Part shown: piece after piece, positions 53,286-61,352 of the stretch
Layout: each line of letters starts with the position of its first letter
Position numbering within the stretch: the first letter of the stretch is position 1
From: Microbispora sp. NBC_01189
GTDB taxonomy: Bacteria; Actinomycetota; Actinomycetes; Streptosporangiales; Streptosporangiaceae
Reading direction: 5' to 3'
DNA: 64,000 nt
Assembly: GCF_036010665.1 (NCBI RefSeq)
Contig: NZ_CP108581.1
Span: 5,327,501 to 5,391,500, forward strand
The notes under the pieces: generated by a model
Seen by the model: only the letters and a program-made list of their open reading frames with translations
Told to the model about the DNA's origin: nothing
The model's database searches: none
Translations under genes and position numbers: made by a program

Positions 53286-53682
53286 CTACATGACGACAGT
53301 CGGCGGCGTCTTGGAGGAGCGCTCGTCCGCCCGGCACTGCAGCGTGTACTGAATCTCGATCTTTAGCGGCTCGCCCAGCGATTCCAGACGGACGACCTGG
53401 TCGGAGGGGATGCCGATCGTGGCGAAGGCGGCGGCCTCGTAGAGCCGCGCCGCCTCATCAATCTGTTCGGGGGGAGAGGCCGCGCCTGCGCATTGGCACC
53501 TCGTGTCGGTGTAGGACCTCGCCGACCGTCTGCCTGCTGATCCCGAACCGCTCGCCCAGCTCGTAGACCGTCGCACCGGCCTGATAGCCGGCGATGAGGT
53601 CTTGCACCTGGTCGGCAGGTCGTCGGGCGAAAGGCCGGCAGATGCAAAAATGGGTAGAGATGACCGTTGATGTGACTTGCAA
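53286..53682 (-). pseudogene. frameshifted resolvase/recombinase helix-turn-helix remnant
   Basis: The upstream part reads [20 protein letters not shown] and [20 protein letters not shown], a serine-recombinase C-terminal helix-turn-helix. The frame then breaks at about 53490 and continues as [13 protein letters not shown] in a second frame, which is the usual continuation of the same domain. No catalytic domain remains. The gene is a dead fragment of a resolvase or invertase. Confidence 0.65.
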
Positions 53683-53739
53683 ACCTAGGTTCGCCCGTGT
53701 CTTCGCTCCTACGTTCGCGACCCTGCCGACTCGCTACAT

Positions 53740-54125
53740 CCCCAGCTCACACGCCCTACTCCATTGAGCAGATCCCCGGCCAACTCGCCGCCGACGTGCT
53801 CGTCAACCTCCTGGAGGACGGCAACGACCGGTACTGGGTGGTGAACGTCGACTACAAGGCCATCGACAGCCTCGGCCAGGCCCGCGAGATCGGCTGCATC
53901 CAGGTCGACATTGGCAACGCGCCGCGGCTGGGCATCCACTACATCGACCGCCGGCCGGCGCAAGCACCCGGTCATCATCCACTCGGCCATCCCCGGCAGC
54001 ATCGAAGGCTTCCTGTACCTGGTCTTTGACCAGTTCCAGGACAAGGGCCTGCTGTTACCCGTCATTCGGTATGACCACGAGAAGTCATTGAAGATGAGCA
54101 TGCTGGGGACCGAAACCTGCGAGGG
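53740..54125 (+). pseudogene. frameshifted unknown gene
   Basis: Two frames complement each other. The first reads SIEQIPGQLAADVLVNLLED, then GNDRYWVVNVDYKAIDSLGQ and ends near IHYIDRR. A one-base shift near 53955 moves it to KHPVIIHSAIPGSIEGFLYL and VFDQFQDKGLLLP. I do not recognise the family. The coherent alternation of both halves suggests a real gene that has decayed. Confidence 0.4.
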
Positions 54126-54368
54126 TCAGCGACACTCTCGTGAGCACGACGAAGAGTTGACATCATGGCTCGTGCTTGCCTGGGCCCGGACGCACCCAGG
54201 CCCGGGACCGTGACGTCGTTCTCTTCTGCCGAGTTGAGGGCGTTCCGATTCGTTAGCGCTACAGAGTAGGTTCGAATTCACGGGCGGCCTTTTATCGGTG
54301 GCGGCGCGGCGCGGCAGCTCCGTCGTGTTTCCGGTGTGTACCGGGCCAGCTCTGAACGGAAATGATGG

Positions 54369-55277
54369 CTACTCGCGCGGTTGATTGGCCCACTGGACTA
54401 GAGATGCGAACCACCCGGGACGACGGGTACGGCCTTCGCACACGGCGATCTCGTCCTTGAAGCAGTTGATGACTGGATGTGGATATTCGAAGAATTGCGA
54501 TTGCTCGGGGAAGCCTTCCTCGCGCCACTCATAGCGAACCCCAACGGAGCCGATATAAGCGACCAGTACGTAACGCACGAACTGACTGATGTTCTTGTCG
54601 GCCTCCACAAAGTCCGGGCTAATAGAAAGTCCACCCTTGTAGAGCTTATGGACCGTGTCTGTGGTAATTAGAGCCATGTGGGCGTCCGACATATATGTGG
54701 CACCATCCAAAAATTCGCGGAGGGTGTCGGGCACTGGAAGGCCTGAACGCACCATGCGGCAGCCGAAGTGCTTGCCATAGTACCGTGCAAGGTTGATCGT
54801 GGATGTCTCCCAGTCGGTCCCGAAAATCTGTCGGAAGTCGACTCCAGGCATGATACGTAGCCAGGTGCGGCTGACATACTGTGAGTACACGTCGTAGGCA
54901 TTGTCGAAGGGCTTGGACCGCTTGGTGTTGCACGATTCGCACAGCGACTTGGGAAACTTGATCACTCCGTAGCGATCTCGCTTGACTCCGCTACGGCCTC
55001 TGATCTCGTGCGTTTTTCCTTCTCTGTCCCCCCAGAGCAAAGGACCCCCATTTGCCATTAGCCGAGTCAGGTCCGTGCGTTTGAACTTGTGTTCGCCGGT
55101 AATGGCCGGCTGTTCCTGACACCACCAGCAAATTCCGGTCGGCGGAACTCGGAGATGCGCGAGCGCGTCGGGCCCCAGTATGGGGCGACCATCAGAGGTT
55201 CGATCTGACATGACCTCATTGAACACCCAGGCGGGACAGCCCTCCTGGGTGTTGCGGATCTCAGTCCAGGTCTCCAT
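54369..55277 (-). CDS. HNH-like zinc protein, candidate nuclease
   Basis: A 302-residue protein of unknown family. Cys50 and Cys53 (ICWWCQEQ), His63 in TGEHKFKR and Cys113-Cys116-Asn117 (LCESCNTKRSKPFD) together resemble the treble-clef HNH nuclease site in which His is the general base and Asn is structural. The rest is helical and aromatic with no membrane segment. It follows the XRE-membrane gene on the same strand after 163 bases, so the two may be one operon. The DNA here is less GC-rich than the core genes, which suggests recent transfer. Nuclease activity is inferred from the Cys/His pattern only. Confidence 0.6.
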   Translation of the reverse strand: METWTEIRNTQEGCPAWVFNEVMSDRTSDGRPILGPDALAHLRVPPTGICWWCQEQPAITGEHKFKRTDLTRLMANGGPLLWGDREGKTHEIRGRSGVKRDRYGVIKFPKSLCESCNTKRSKPFDNAYDVYSQYVSRTWLRIMPGVDFRQIFGTDWETSTINLARYYGKHFGCRMVRSGLPVPDTLREFLDGATYMSDAHMALITTDTVHKLYKGGLSISPDFVEADKNISQFVRYVLVAYIGSVGVRYEWREEGFPEQSQFFEYPHPVINCFKDEIAVCEGRTRRPGWFASLVQWANQPRE

Positions 55278-55440
55278 GCGATGGGGGGCGGAACCCCAGT
55301 TGCGTTGCGACTCAAGTCAAAGCGTCCGCGAGGGTCGGCGCGGCGCGCGGATCTGCCGCCCTGCGCGCGTCCGGGGGACGTCCCTAACTGCCGCGAGGCG
55401 CCGTTGACGGTCGCCACGTGTAGCTCAGGGCGACAGAATG

Positions 55441-56814
55441 TCAACTGCGACGACCGAGCGAGGCACGGATCTCCTTGCGGATGTAATTGCGGATCTCCCG
55501 ATACCGCGACCGGAGCTCTTCAAAAGTTGCAAGGGGGACGCTCCCCGACGCCTCCGTGACGTCGGTTCCGAGCGCGCCGGAGGTGGTCTCGTCAGCTTGT
55601 TTCGTAGTCTGACCGTCCCCGAAGGTGAGTTCGCCGATCGTGGGGAACTTCGTGCTGGGAACGGTCAGCAGTTCTTCTGGTGCGAGGGCGAGGAGGGTGG
55701 TCAGGCAAGCGGTGACCTGCATCAGGTCTCGGTACCGGGCCTGTTGGGGCTCATCCAGTTCCGACCATTCCCGGACCGGCTTGCCGGACGGTGAGGCCAG
55801 ACTCTCTTTCCATGCCTCAAAGGACCACGAACCATGGGTCGTAACCGTCTCGAGGATCTCAGTCGATTCGGTCATGTGTGTGATGACGGCTTCGAAGCGT
55901 TCCTCGGTGAGAGCCAAGAACTTCTCGGCAGCGGTCACCTTGATCTCTTGTTCGCGTCGACTCGCCATCAGCCCGATTGCGAAGACACCGCCTAGGGCGA
56001 TTGCTGTCGGCAGCGCCGCAACGGTACCGAGTACGGCCCTGCCGCCGGTGATGCCCCACCCGCCTGCCGCTCGGGGGCCACCACCGAATCGTGCCATCGT
56101 GGCGTTCCATCGGGCAATTCCCTTGAGCTCCTTGATGGGAACCCCTGTGGACGCTCTCCCGAGATTACTCACGGCGGTGAAGAGACGGCTGGCGCTCCAA
56201 CGGCCGACAGTGTCAAGGGCCCCCGAGCCCATCGCACTGGCCAGAGGCGAGCCGAAGGCAGACCCCAGGGCTTCCACCCAGACCGTGGCGTCGTCGGTCA
56301 GAGCCCACTCGAACTGCTCTTTGATCCAAAGCACGCGCTGCGCAGGATCTTCACCGGTCTCCGTGTGGGGCGTCGTCCCCTCGGGGGTCGATGGCATGTT
56401 CACGAACTCTTGGCAGACCGTGATGAACGGCGTGGCCATGTCGGCGACGGAGCGGTTGGCCGCTCCAAAGTACGCCGCTCCGACTTGCGACAACGTTTCC
56501 GAGCGTTGCAGAAACTGGGCCTCGACGCCCTTCCTACGCGCCTTGATGGTCTGACCTTGGCTAGAGGACGCGGGCTCGTTACGCCCAATTCCTGCCTCCT
56601 GTTCGAGCGCCTCGATGGTCGTGTTCAGTGCCTTGGCGATCCCGCGGAGCTTCTCGGGCGTCGGCTTCACGGCGCCGCTTTCTATTCGGGAGATCGACAC
56701 GCCGGCACCCGACTTGTACCCCGCTCTTTTTCCCAATTCTTCCTGGGTGATGTTCCCACCAAGGCGGCGCCGTCGGATCACCGCACCGAGGGCTGTCGCT
56801 TCCGCGCTAGTCAT
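55441..56814 (-). CDS. XRE helix-turn-helix protein with a single membrane segment
   Basis: A 457-residue protein. Residues 10-70 are an XRE helix-turn-helix (GNITQEELGKRAGYKSGAGV, then ISRIESGAVKPTPEKLRGIA). A Gly/Ala-rich hydrophobic segment at about 260-284 (VLGTVAALPTAIALGGVFAI) should cross or insert in the membrane. The C-terminal part is helical and acidic, ending in an Arg/Glu-rich helix. DNA-binding joined to a membrane segment in one chain is uncommon and suggests a sensor or a toxin-like effector with its own regulator. Three TTAGCA words lie just upstream, consistent with self-regulation. I do not know the family. Confidence 0.65.
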   Translation of the reverse strand: MTSAEATALGAVIRRRRLGGNITQEELGKRAGYKSGAGVSISRIESGAVKPTPEKLRGIAKALNTTIEALEQEAGIGRNEPASSSQGQTIKARRKGVEAQFLQRSETLSQVGAAYFGAANRSVADMATPFITVCQEFVNMPSTPEGTTPHTETGEDPAQRVLWIKEQFEWALTDDATVWVEALGSAFGSPLASAMGSGALDTVGRWSASRLFTAVSNLGRASTGVPIKELKGIARWNATMARFGGGPRAAGGWGITGGRAVLGTVAALPTAIALGGVFAIGLMASRREQEIKVTAAEKFLALTEERFEAVITHMTESTEILETVTTHGSWSFEAWKESLASPSGKPVREWSELDEPQQARYRDLMQVTACLTTLLALAPEELLTVPSTKFPTIGELTFGDGQTTKQADETTSGALGTDVTEASGSVPLATFEELRSRYREIRNYIRKEIRASLGRRS

Positions 56815-56823
56815 GAGAGGAGA

Positions 56824-56873
56824 TTAGCAGGATCATCGAATTTAGCAATACTAGGACCGTGCGTAGTTGCTAA
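56824..56873. promoter_or_regulatory. candidate XRE operator with three TTAGCA words
   Basis: TTAGCA occurs at 56824-56829, TTAGCAA at 56842-56848 and its inverse TTGCTAA at 56867-56873, the last two forming a 7-bp inverted repeat with an 18-base spacer. All are within 60 bases upstream of the XRE gene start on the minus strand. An autoregulatory operator is likely. Confidence 0.5.
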
Positions 56874-57002
56874 TTTCGCTGAGCCGACTCGGGTGGTGGC
56901 TACCGGGACACCAGGACGCCCCTGGGGGGCTCATTGATCTCTCAGGGTCCGGCGTTCAGACTCGAGGAACCGCTGATCGTCGGGCCTGGCGACGGTGAAC
57001 CC

Positions 57003-57143
57003 ATCAGGACTTCCGCGATTATCTCCACCGGGACATCGCCGCAGGCACCCTCTTCCTGATCGGCAGCCGCGAGGCGTTCGAACTGCAGGCAGATCCGGTG
57101 CGTGCTCTGGCCGAGGACTGCCAGGCGCACCTCGCGACGTAAC
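57003..57143 (+). pseudogene. C-terminal gene fragment cut by the IS66-type element
   Basis: The frame reads QDFRDYLHRDIAAGTLFLIG and SREAFELQADPVRALAEDC, then QAHLAT and a TAA that lies inside the left terminal repeat of the insertion element. It looks like the middle of a real helical protein interrupted by the insertion. I do not recognise the family, and no matching half is found right of the element. Confidence 0.4.
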
Positions 57144-58725
57144 TGGTTAGGTCTCTCCGGCCGTTGCCCGATTTGATCATCTTCTGGTGATCCGCGATTA
57201 TCGGTGGGTGTCCAGTTCTCCCGTCGCCAAGCCGTCGTACGACGAGTTGGCGGCGTTGGTGGTACGGCTGAGCGACGCGCTGGACAAGGCGAATGGGCGA
57301 ATAGCTGAGCTGGAAGCCCGGCTGGGGCTGAACTCGGACAACTCCTCCAAGCCGCCGAGCTCGGATGGGCTGGCCAAGCCCGCGCCCAGGTCGCTGCGTA
57401 AGGGCGGGCAGCGTAAGCCCGGTCGTCCGAAAGGAACGCCTGGAGCGACGCTCGCGCAGGTCGAACGCCCCGACAAGTGGGAGCGGCACGAGCCCGGGCG
57501 GTGCCGGGGCTGCGGGGACGGCCTGGCCGGTGCGCCCGAGGTCGGCATGGAAAAGCGGCAGGTCTTCGACATCCCGCCGATCAAGGTGCAGGTGACCGAG
57601 CATCAGTTGGTCGAGCGGCGGTGCTGCGACTGCGGCGTCGTCACCAAGGGCACCGCGCCCCCGGGTGTGACCGCGCCGGTGCAGTACGGCTCCCGGATCA
57701 CTGCGATCATCGTGTACTTGTACGTCGGGCAGTTCCTGTCCAAGGATCGCACTGCTCAGGCGCCGGCCGACCTGTTCGGTGTCCCGGTGACCGGCGGCAC
57801 TGTGCTGTCGATGACCGCCCGGGCTGCCACCCGGTTGGATGGTTTCCTCGCCCGCGGCGTTGAACAGATCGCCGCCGCGCCGGTCGCGCACTTCGACGAG
57901 ACCGGGTTCCGCGTCGAGGGCAAGCTGCACTGGGTGCACTCGGCCTCCACCGGCACGTGGAGTCTGATCACCGTGCACCGCACGCGTGGCACCGCCGCGA
58001 TGGACGCCGCCGGGGTGCTGCCGGCCTTCACCGGGGTCGCGGTCCACGACGCCTGGGCGCCCTACGACACCTACACCGACGCCACGCACGCTCTTTGTAA
58101 CGCTCATCTACTGCGCGAGTTGCAGCAGGTCATCGACACCACCCCCGAAGGTGAGTGGTGCTGGGCCGAGCAGGCCACCGACGCGCTGCTGCAGATGAAG
58201 GTCCTGGTCGAGGCTGCGATCGAGGCCGGCGGGCTGAAGCATCTGGACCAGGTCGCGCTGGCGGAGCAGGCCCGGCTGTGGCGATCGGCAGCTGCGATCG
58301 GCAGACACGACACCCGTTCCCGGACTGGCAAGCTGATGAAGAAACACCACGCGCTGGCCACGCGGATGCTGGATCGGCAAGACGACTACCTGCGGTTCAC
58401 CCGCGACGAACTCGTCTCGTTCGACAACAATCCCGCGGAGCGCGAGATCCGGATGATCAAGCTGCGGCAGAAGGTCTCCGGTTGCCTGCGCACTCTGGCC
58501 GGGGCCGAGCAGTTCTGCGCGATCCGCAGTTATCTGGCCACCGCCCGCAAGCACGGCGTCAACTTCTTCCACGCCCTCACCGAACTCGCCGAGGGATACC
58601 CCTGGCTGCCCGAGGCCACCCCGGCGCTCGCACTTCTCAGCGGAACCCGGGAACCGGCCGGCAACTCGCCGCTGGCTGCCGCAGCCTGATTTCACGCGCA
58701 CGGCTCTGGGACCTAACCAGTTACG
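57138..58725 (+). mobile_element. IS66-type insertion element with perfect 16-bp terminal repeats
   Basis: CGTAACTGGTTAGGTC (57138-57153) is the exact reverse complement of GACCTAACCAGTTACG (58710-58725). The only gene inside is a TnpC-like transposase; the small tnpA and tnpB genes of full IS66 elements are absent, as in the ISBst12-like subgroup. I find no 8-bp target duplication: the flanking octamers differ, so one flank was probably altered after insertion. Confidence 0.88.
57187..58689 (+). CDS. IS66 family transposase (TnpC type)
   Basis: A 500-residue transposase starting at GTG 57187. It has a coiled-coil N-terminus (IAELEARLGLNSDNSSKPPS), a zinc finger (CRGCGDG, RRCCDCG), and the DDE catalytic domain with HFDETGFRVEG and VAVHDAWAPY. 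It ends in FDNNPAEREIRMIKLRQKVS with the conserved Glu. The C-terminus has the SIRSYLATARKHG-like block (AIRSYLATARKHGVNFFHAL). All parts appear intact, so it may be active. It catalyses cut/copy of its own element using the 16-bp ends. Confidence 0.93.
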   Translation: MIRDYRWVSSSPVAKPSYDELAALVVRLSDALDKANGRIAELEARLGLNSDNSSKPPSSDGLAKPAPRSLRKGGQRKPGRPKGTPGATLAQVERPDKWERHEPGRCRGCGDGLAGAPEVGMEKRQVFDIPPIKVQVTEHQLVERRCCDCGVVTKGTAPPGVTAPVQYGSRITAIIVYLYVGQFLSKDRTAQAPADLFGVPVTGGTVLSMTARAATRLDGFLARGVEQIAAAPVAHFDETGFRVEGKLHWVHSASTGTWSLITVHRTRGTAAMDAAGVLPAFTGVAVHDAWAPYDTYTDATHALCNAHLLRELQQVIDTTPEGEWCWAEQATDALLQMKVLVEAAIEAGGLKHLDQVALAEQARLWRSAAAIGRHDTRSRTGKLMKKHHALATRMLDRQDDYLRFTRDELVSFDNNPAEREIRMIKLRQKVSGCLRTLAGAEQFCAIRSYLATARKHGVNFFHALTELAEGYPWLPEATPALALLSGTREPAGNSPLAAAA

Positions 58726-58863
58726 ATCTTTGAAGCCACTCCTCCTTCTCTCTCGAATTGAGTACTCCCTCGGGTTGTTGGAGCACTTCGGCAAACGTTC
58801 TCACAAACCAACACTCCGTCAAGGATGTCAACTTCTCATGTGAAAAGTCACATAGCGTCACAT

Positions 58864-58877
58864 CTAGAATTCGTGCA
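58864..58877. repeat. second copy of CTAGAATTCGTGCA, candidate island right end
   Basis: This 14-base word is identical to 25741-25754, just downstream of tRNA-Asn. The words are in direct orientation and bracket the accessory region. Being AT-rich in a GC-rich genome makes chance less likely, though not excluded. The right copy lies among recombinase fragments. Confidence 0.4.
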
Positions 58878-59004
58878 GCTATTGAGATCGCCTGGGGTGG
58901 CAGCCTCTTACGCAATTCTCACGATGGCTGATCCCTCATGGTGTGACTACAATTCGCGCTCCATGTCCGTCCGACATTGCTGGCCGTCGACGGGACTCAT
59001 GGCT

Positions 59005-59333
59005 TGCGGAAGCTTTCCGGCGAGCGCGCGGACCCCGGGCGGATCGAGGTGGCGGTAGATGGTGGCGCGGCCGACCCCGAGCCGGTCGGCGATCCGTTGG
59101 ACGGTGTACTTACGCTTGCCATCGGGGCCCCTTCATCTCAAACAGCGCGCGACGCCATCGGTGTCCAGGGCCGGAGGCCGGCCGCCGGTACGCCCGCTAG
59201 CGCGTGCGGGGGCGAGCTCTTCAAGGGTGCCCTCCACGATCAGCTCGAGTAGGAACTCATCGAACGCGCCGAACATGTGGAACTGAAGACGTCCGGATGG
59301 GGTAGAGGTGTCGATACCCTGCTCGAGCACCAC
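59005..59333 (-). pseudogene. decayed serine recombinase (resolvase) gene
   Basis: The upstream frame reads QGIDTSTPSGRLQFHMFGAF and DEFLLELIVEGTLEELA, followed by ASGRTGGRPPALD. It shifts frame near 59140 and continues GKRKYTVQRIADRLGVGRAT and IYRHLD, the C-terminal helix-turn-helix. This is the last 110 residues of a Tn3-type resolvase or invertase. The catalytic serine part is lost and at least one frameshift is present. Confidence 0.75.
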
Positions 59334-59755
59334 GCCCGAATAACCCCTCGGTGGGGGTGTTCCATGGCGAGTGGGGGACTAAAAAGTCAGTCTTCAACCG
59401 GAACCGACAACCCGCGCCGCCCCGAGGCAATCTATGACCGCCCCCGCCTTCCGGACGGCCGCCTGGCGGCGCGATGCCGCGGCTGTGACTGATCCGCGTA
59501 ACGCTTCGCATGGCGCGGTCTGTGGCCGCCAAGGCCATACCGACGTCCCTCCCCGGGGCAATTGGACAGATGACGATCTACGGTGAGAACATGACCATGG
59601 CTGACCCTGAAGCCCACAGCGATATCGCTAAGGGAGTGAGAACGCGGAGCGACCGCGAGGACCAGGCCGCTGCGGCCACACTCGATGCGCGGTCAGCCGC
59701 TCTCTGACCGCCTATGATCACTGACCGTATTCGGAATTGACAGTTCGGGAAGGGC
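59334..59755. other. 422-base remnant region at the island's right edge
   Basis: Apart from one small open frame at 59570-59707 this holds no recognisable gene. The sequence is mixed in composition and probably contains degraded mobile DNA. The core genome resumes at 59756. Confidence 0.4.
59570..59707 (+). CDS. possible small protein, 45 aa
   Basis: An ATG at 59570 opens MTIYGENMTMADPEAHSDIA and GVRTRSDREDQAAAATLD before a TGA. It is very hydrophilic, with no Cys and no membrane segment. A second ATG at 59591 is in frame. It may be real, a truncated N-terminus or chance. No function is suggested. Confidence 0.25.
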   Translation: MTIYGENMTMADPEAHSDIAKGVRTRSDREDQAAAATLDARSAAL

Positions 59756-60211
59756 TCACTGGGGCGGGGGGCCGACGATCTCGTAGCCGTGGTCGGCCGC
59801 GATCTGGGTCAGCACCGCGGGGTTGGGAGGGCCGGAGGGGAAGGCCCCGGCCACGTCGGCGGCGAAGTGTTCGAACCCGCCCGGCCAGGTGAGCTGGAGC
59901 AGGCGCAGCGGCTCGTCTCCGCGGTTGACGAACGCGTGCGGCAGCGCACGCGGCAGCAGGACGAAGCCCCCGGGCCCGTCGTGCCACACCTCGTCCCCGC
60001 AGTGCACCTCGATGCCGCCCGACAGCACGTAGAACGCCTCGTCGTCCTTGTGGTGCACGTGGCGGGGGGTCGCGAATCCGGGCGGGCACACCTGTTCGAT
60101 GAGGCTGAGGGCGGTGGTGCCGGTCTGCGGCTCACCGGCCTTGACCGTCATCGTCGATCCGAGGAAGAGATGGGTCGTGCCCGCGCCGGGGGGCAGGTGG
60201 AGAGCGGTCAC
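59756..60211 (-). CDS. cupin-domain protein
   Basis: A 151-residue cupin. Motif 1 is CPPGFATPRHVHHKDDEAFY, with His and Glu metal ligands, and motif 2 is LPRALPHAFVNRG. It is likely a small metal-dependent enzyme or sugar/quercetinase-like binding protein; the substrate is unknown. The start GTG 60211 follows AGGAG and overlaps the stop of the VOC gene by four bases, so the two genes are co-translated. A longer frame exists upstream but it overlaps the VOC gene and has no cupin pattern. Confidence 0.8.
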   Translation of the reverse strand: MTALHLPPGAGTTHLFLGSTMTVKAGEPQTGTTALSLIEQVCPPGFATPRHVHHKDDEAFYVLSGGIEVHCGDEVWHDGPGGFVLLPRALPHAFVNRGDEPLRLLQLTWPGGFEHFAADVAGAFPSGPPNPAVLTQIAADHGYEIVGPPPQ

Positions 60212-60621
60212 GCCGGTGCTCCTGACGAAGAGGGCTTCTTCTCGATGGTGTAGAGGCGGATCTCGATGCCGTCGGGGTCGGTGAGGCCGGCGATCAGCCA
60301 GCCGATGCTGCCTTCGGCGATGCCGGAGTGCGCCTGGCCTTCCGCGTCCAGGTGGGCGGCCCACTCCCGCAGTGCGTCGAGGGTCGGCACCGCCAGCGCC
60401 ACCGGGTCGAACCCCGCCAGTTGCGCGGCCCGCTCGGGCTCCTCCCGCAGCGCGAGCATGAGGCTCCCGGCCGGGTCGCGCAGCGCCACGCCGCGCAGCA
60501 CCCCGGCTTCGGCGAACTCGATGGCCACGTCAAGGCGGAGCACCCGCCCGTACCACTCGATGCTCTTGCGTACGTCGGACACGGGCAGCTTGACGTGGTG
60601 GAAGCCGCCTAACGCGACCAT
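60208..60621 (-). CDS. VOC/glyoxalase family protein
   Basis: A 137-residue protein of the vicinal-oxygen-chelate fold. The first half starts GGFHHVKLPVSDVRKSIEWY with the typical metal-ligand His, and the C-terminus has TDPDGIEIRLYTIE with the ligand Glu. Typical activities are glyoxalase-like, dioxygenase or antibiotic-binding. It is co-translated with the cupin gene and divergent from a TetR regulator. Together the two enzymes and the regulator look like a small detoxification cassette. Confidence 0.85.
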   Translation of the reverse strand: MVALGGFHHVKLPVSDVRKSIEWYGRVLRLDVAIEFAEAGVLRGVALRDPAGSLMLALREEPERAAQLAGFDPVALAVPTLDALREWAAHLDAEGQAHSGIAEGSIGWLIAGLTDPDGIEIRLYTIEKKPSSSGAPA

Positions 60622-60653
60622 CGGCCGCCTCCGGCACCGGTCCGAGAATTTGT

Positions 60654-60680
60654 AGTCACACTTTAGAGTGTTACTCTAAA
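60654..60680. promoter_or_regulatory. candidate TetR operator (overlapping palindromes)
   Basis: The core AGTnACACTnTAnAGTGTnACT (60654-60675) is nearly symmetric, and TTTAGAGT/ACTCTAAA (60662-60680) forms a perfect 8-bp inverted repeat inside it. It lies between the divergent VOC-cupin genes and the TetR gene, ending 3 bases before the TetR start. It shares the outer arms AGTnAC...GTnACT with the palindrome at 1465-1488. Confidence 0.6.
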
Positions 60681-60683
60681 TCC

Positions 60684-61307
60684 GTGCCGGAGGTCAAGAG
60701 CAGGAACCGCAGATCGGCGGAGACACGGAGACGGATCGTCGCGGCGGCCCACGCGCTGTTCGTCGCCAGGGGATACGCCGGGACGACCTTCCAGGAGGTC
60801 GCCGACGCCGCCGGGGTGTCCGTGCAGACCGTGTACTTCCACTACGGCAGCAAGAGCGGGCTCCTCAAACACGTCATCGACGTCGCCTCAGCCGGAGACG
60901 ACGAACCGGTCGCCCTGCTCGACCGGGACTGGTTCACCCGCTTCAGGGAAGCCGGCGACCCGATGGAGGTCGTCCGCGGCTGGGTCGGCGCGAGCGCCGC
61001 CATCCTCGACCGGGTCGCCCCCGTCCTCGCCGTGGTCAACGCCGCGAGGGGAGACGCGGAGATGGAGGCCCAGTGGGCGAGCAACAGCGAGCAGCGGCGC
61101 ACCGCTCACAGCGCCTTCGTCGGCATCCTGGCCGAGTCGCACGCCCTCCGGCCGGGCCTGACGCCGGAGACGGCCACCGACATCACCGTCGGTCTCCTGT
61201 CGCCCGAGCTGTTTCTCGTACTGACCCGTGAGTGCGGCTGGAACACCGGGCAATGGAAGACCTGGGCCGCCGACCAGGTCGCCTGCAACCTCCTAGCCCG
61301 GCACTGA
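60684..61307 (+). CDS. TetR/AcrR family regulator
   Basis: A 207-residue TetR-type repressor starting at a GTG. The helix-turn-helix (residues 12-60) includes TTFQEVADAAGVSVQTVYFHY, with a recognition helix very like that of the TetR protein at 762-1433 (VSVNTVFNYF). The C-terminal ligand domain is helical. It is divergent from the VOC-cupin pair over a palindrome-rich 62-base gap, so it probably represses that pair and itself. Confidence 0.88.
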   Translation: MPEVKSRNRRSAETRRRIVAAAHALFVARGYAGTTFQEVADAAGVSVQTVYFHYGSKSGLLKHVIDVASAGDDEPVALLDRDWFTRFREAGDPMEVVRGWVGASAAILDRVAPVLAVVNAARGDAEMEAQWASNSEQRRTAHSAFVGILAESHALRPGLTPETATDITVGLLSPELFLVLTRECGWNTGQWKTWAADQVACNLLARH

Positions 61308-61352
61308 CAGCCGGTCGCCACACCGCAGTCGCATCCGCAGACGGGCGGGCGG

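Noticed and set aside
52974..53337. Small genes between the second kinase and the recombinase remnant
   Set aside because: Short frames in both directions lack ribosome-binding sites and recognisable motifs.
25655..59755. CRISPR array or complete BREX/type I restriction system in the island
   Set aside because: No regularly spaced repeats with unique spacers were seen, no PglZ-like or BrxC-like gene was found, and HsdR exists only as a short remnant.
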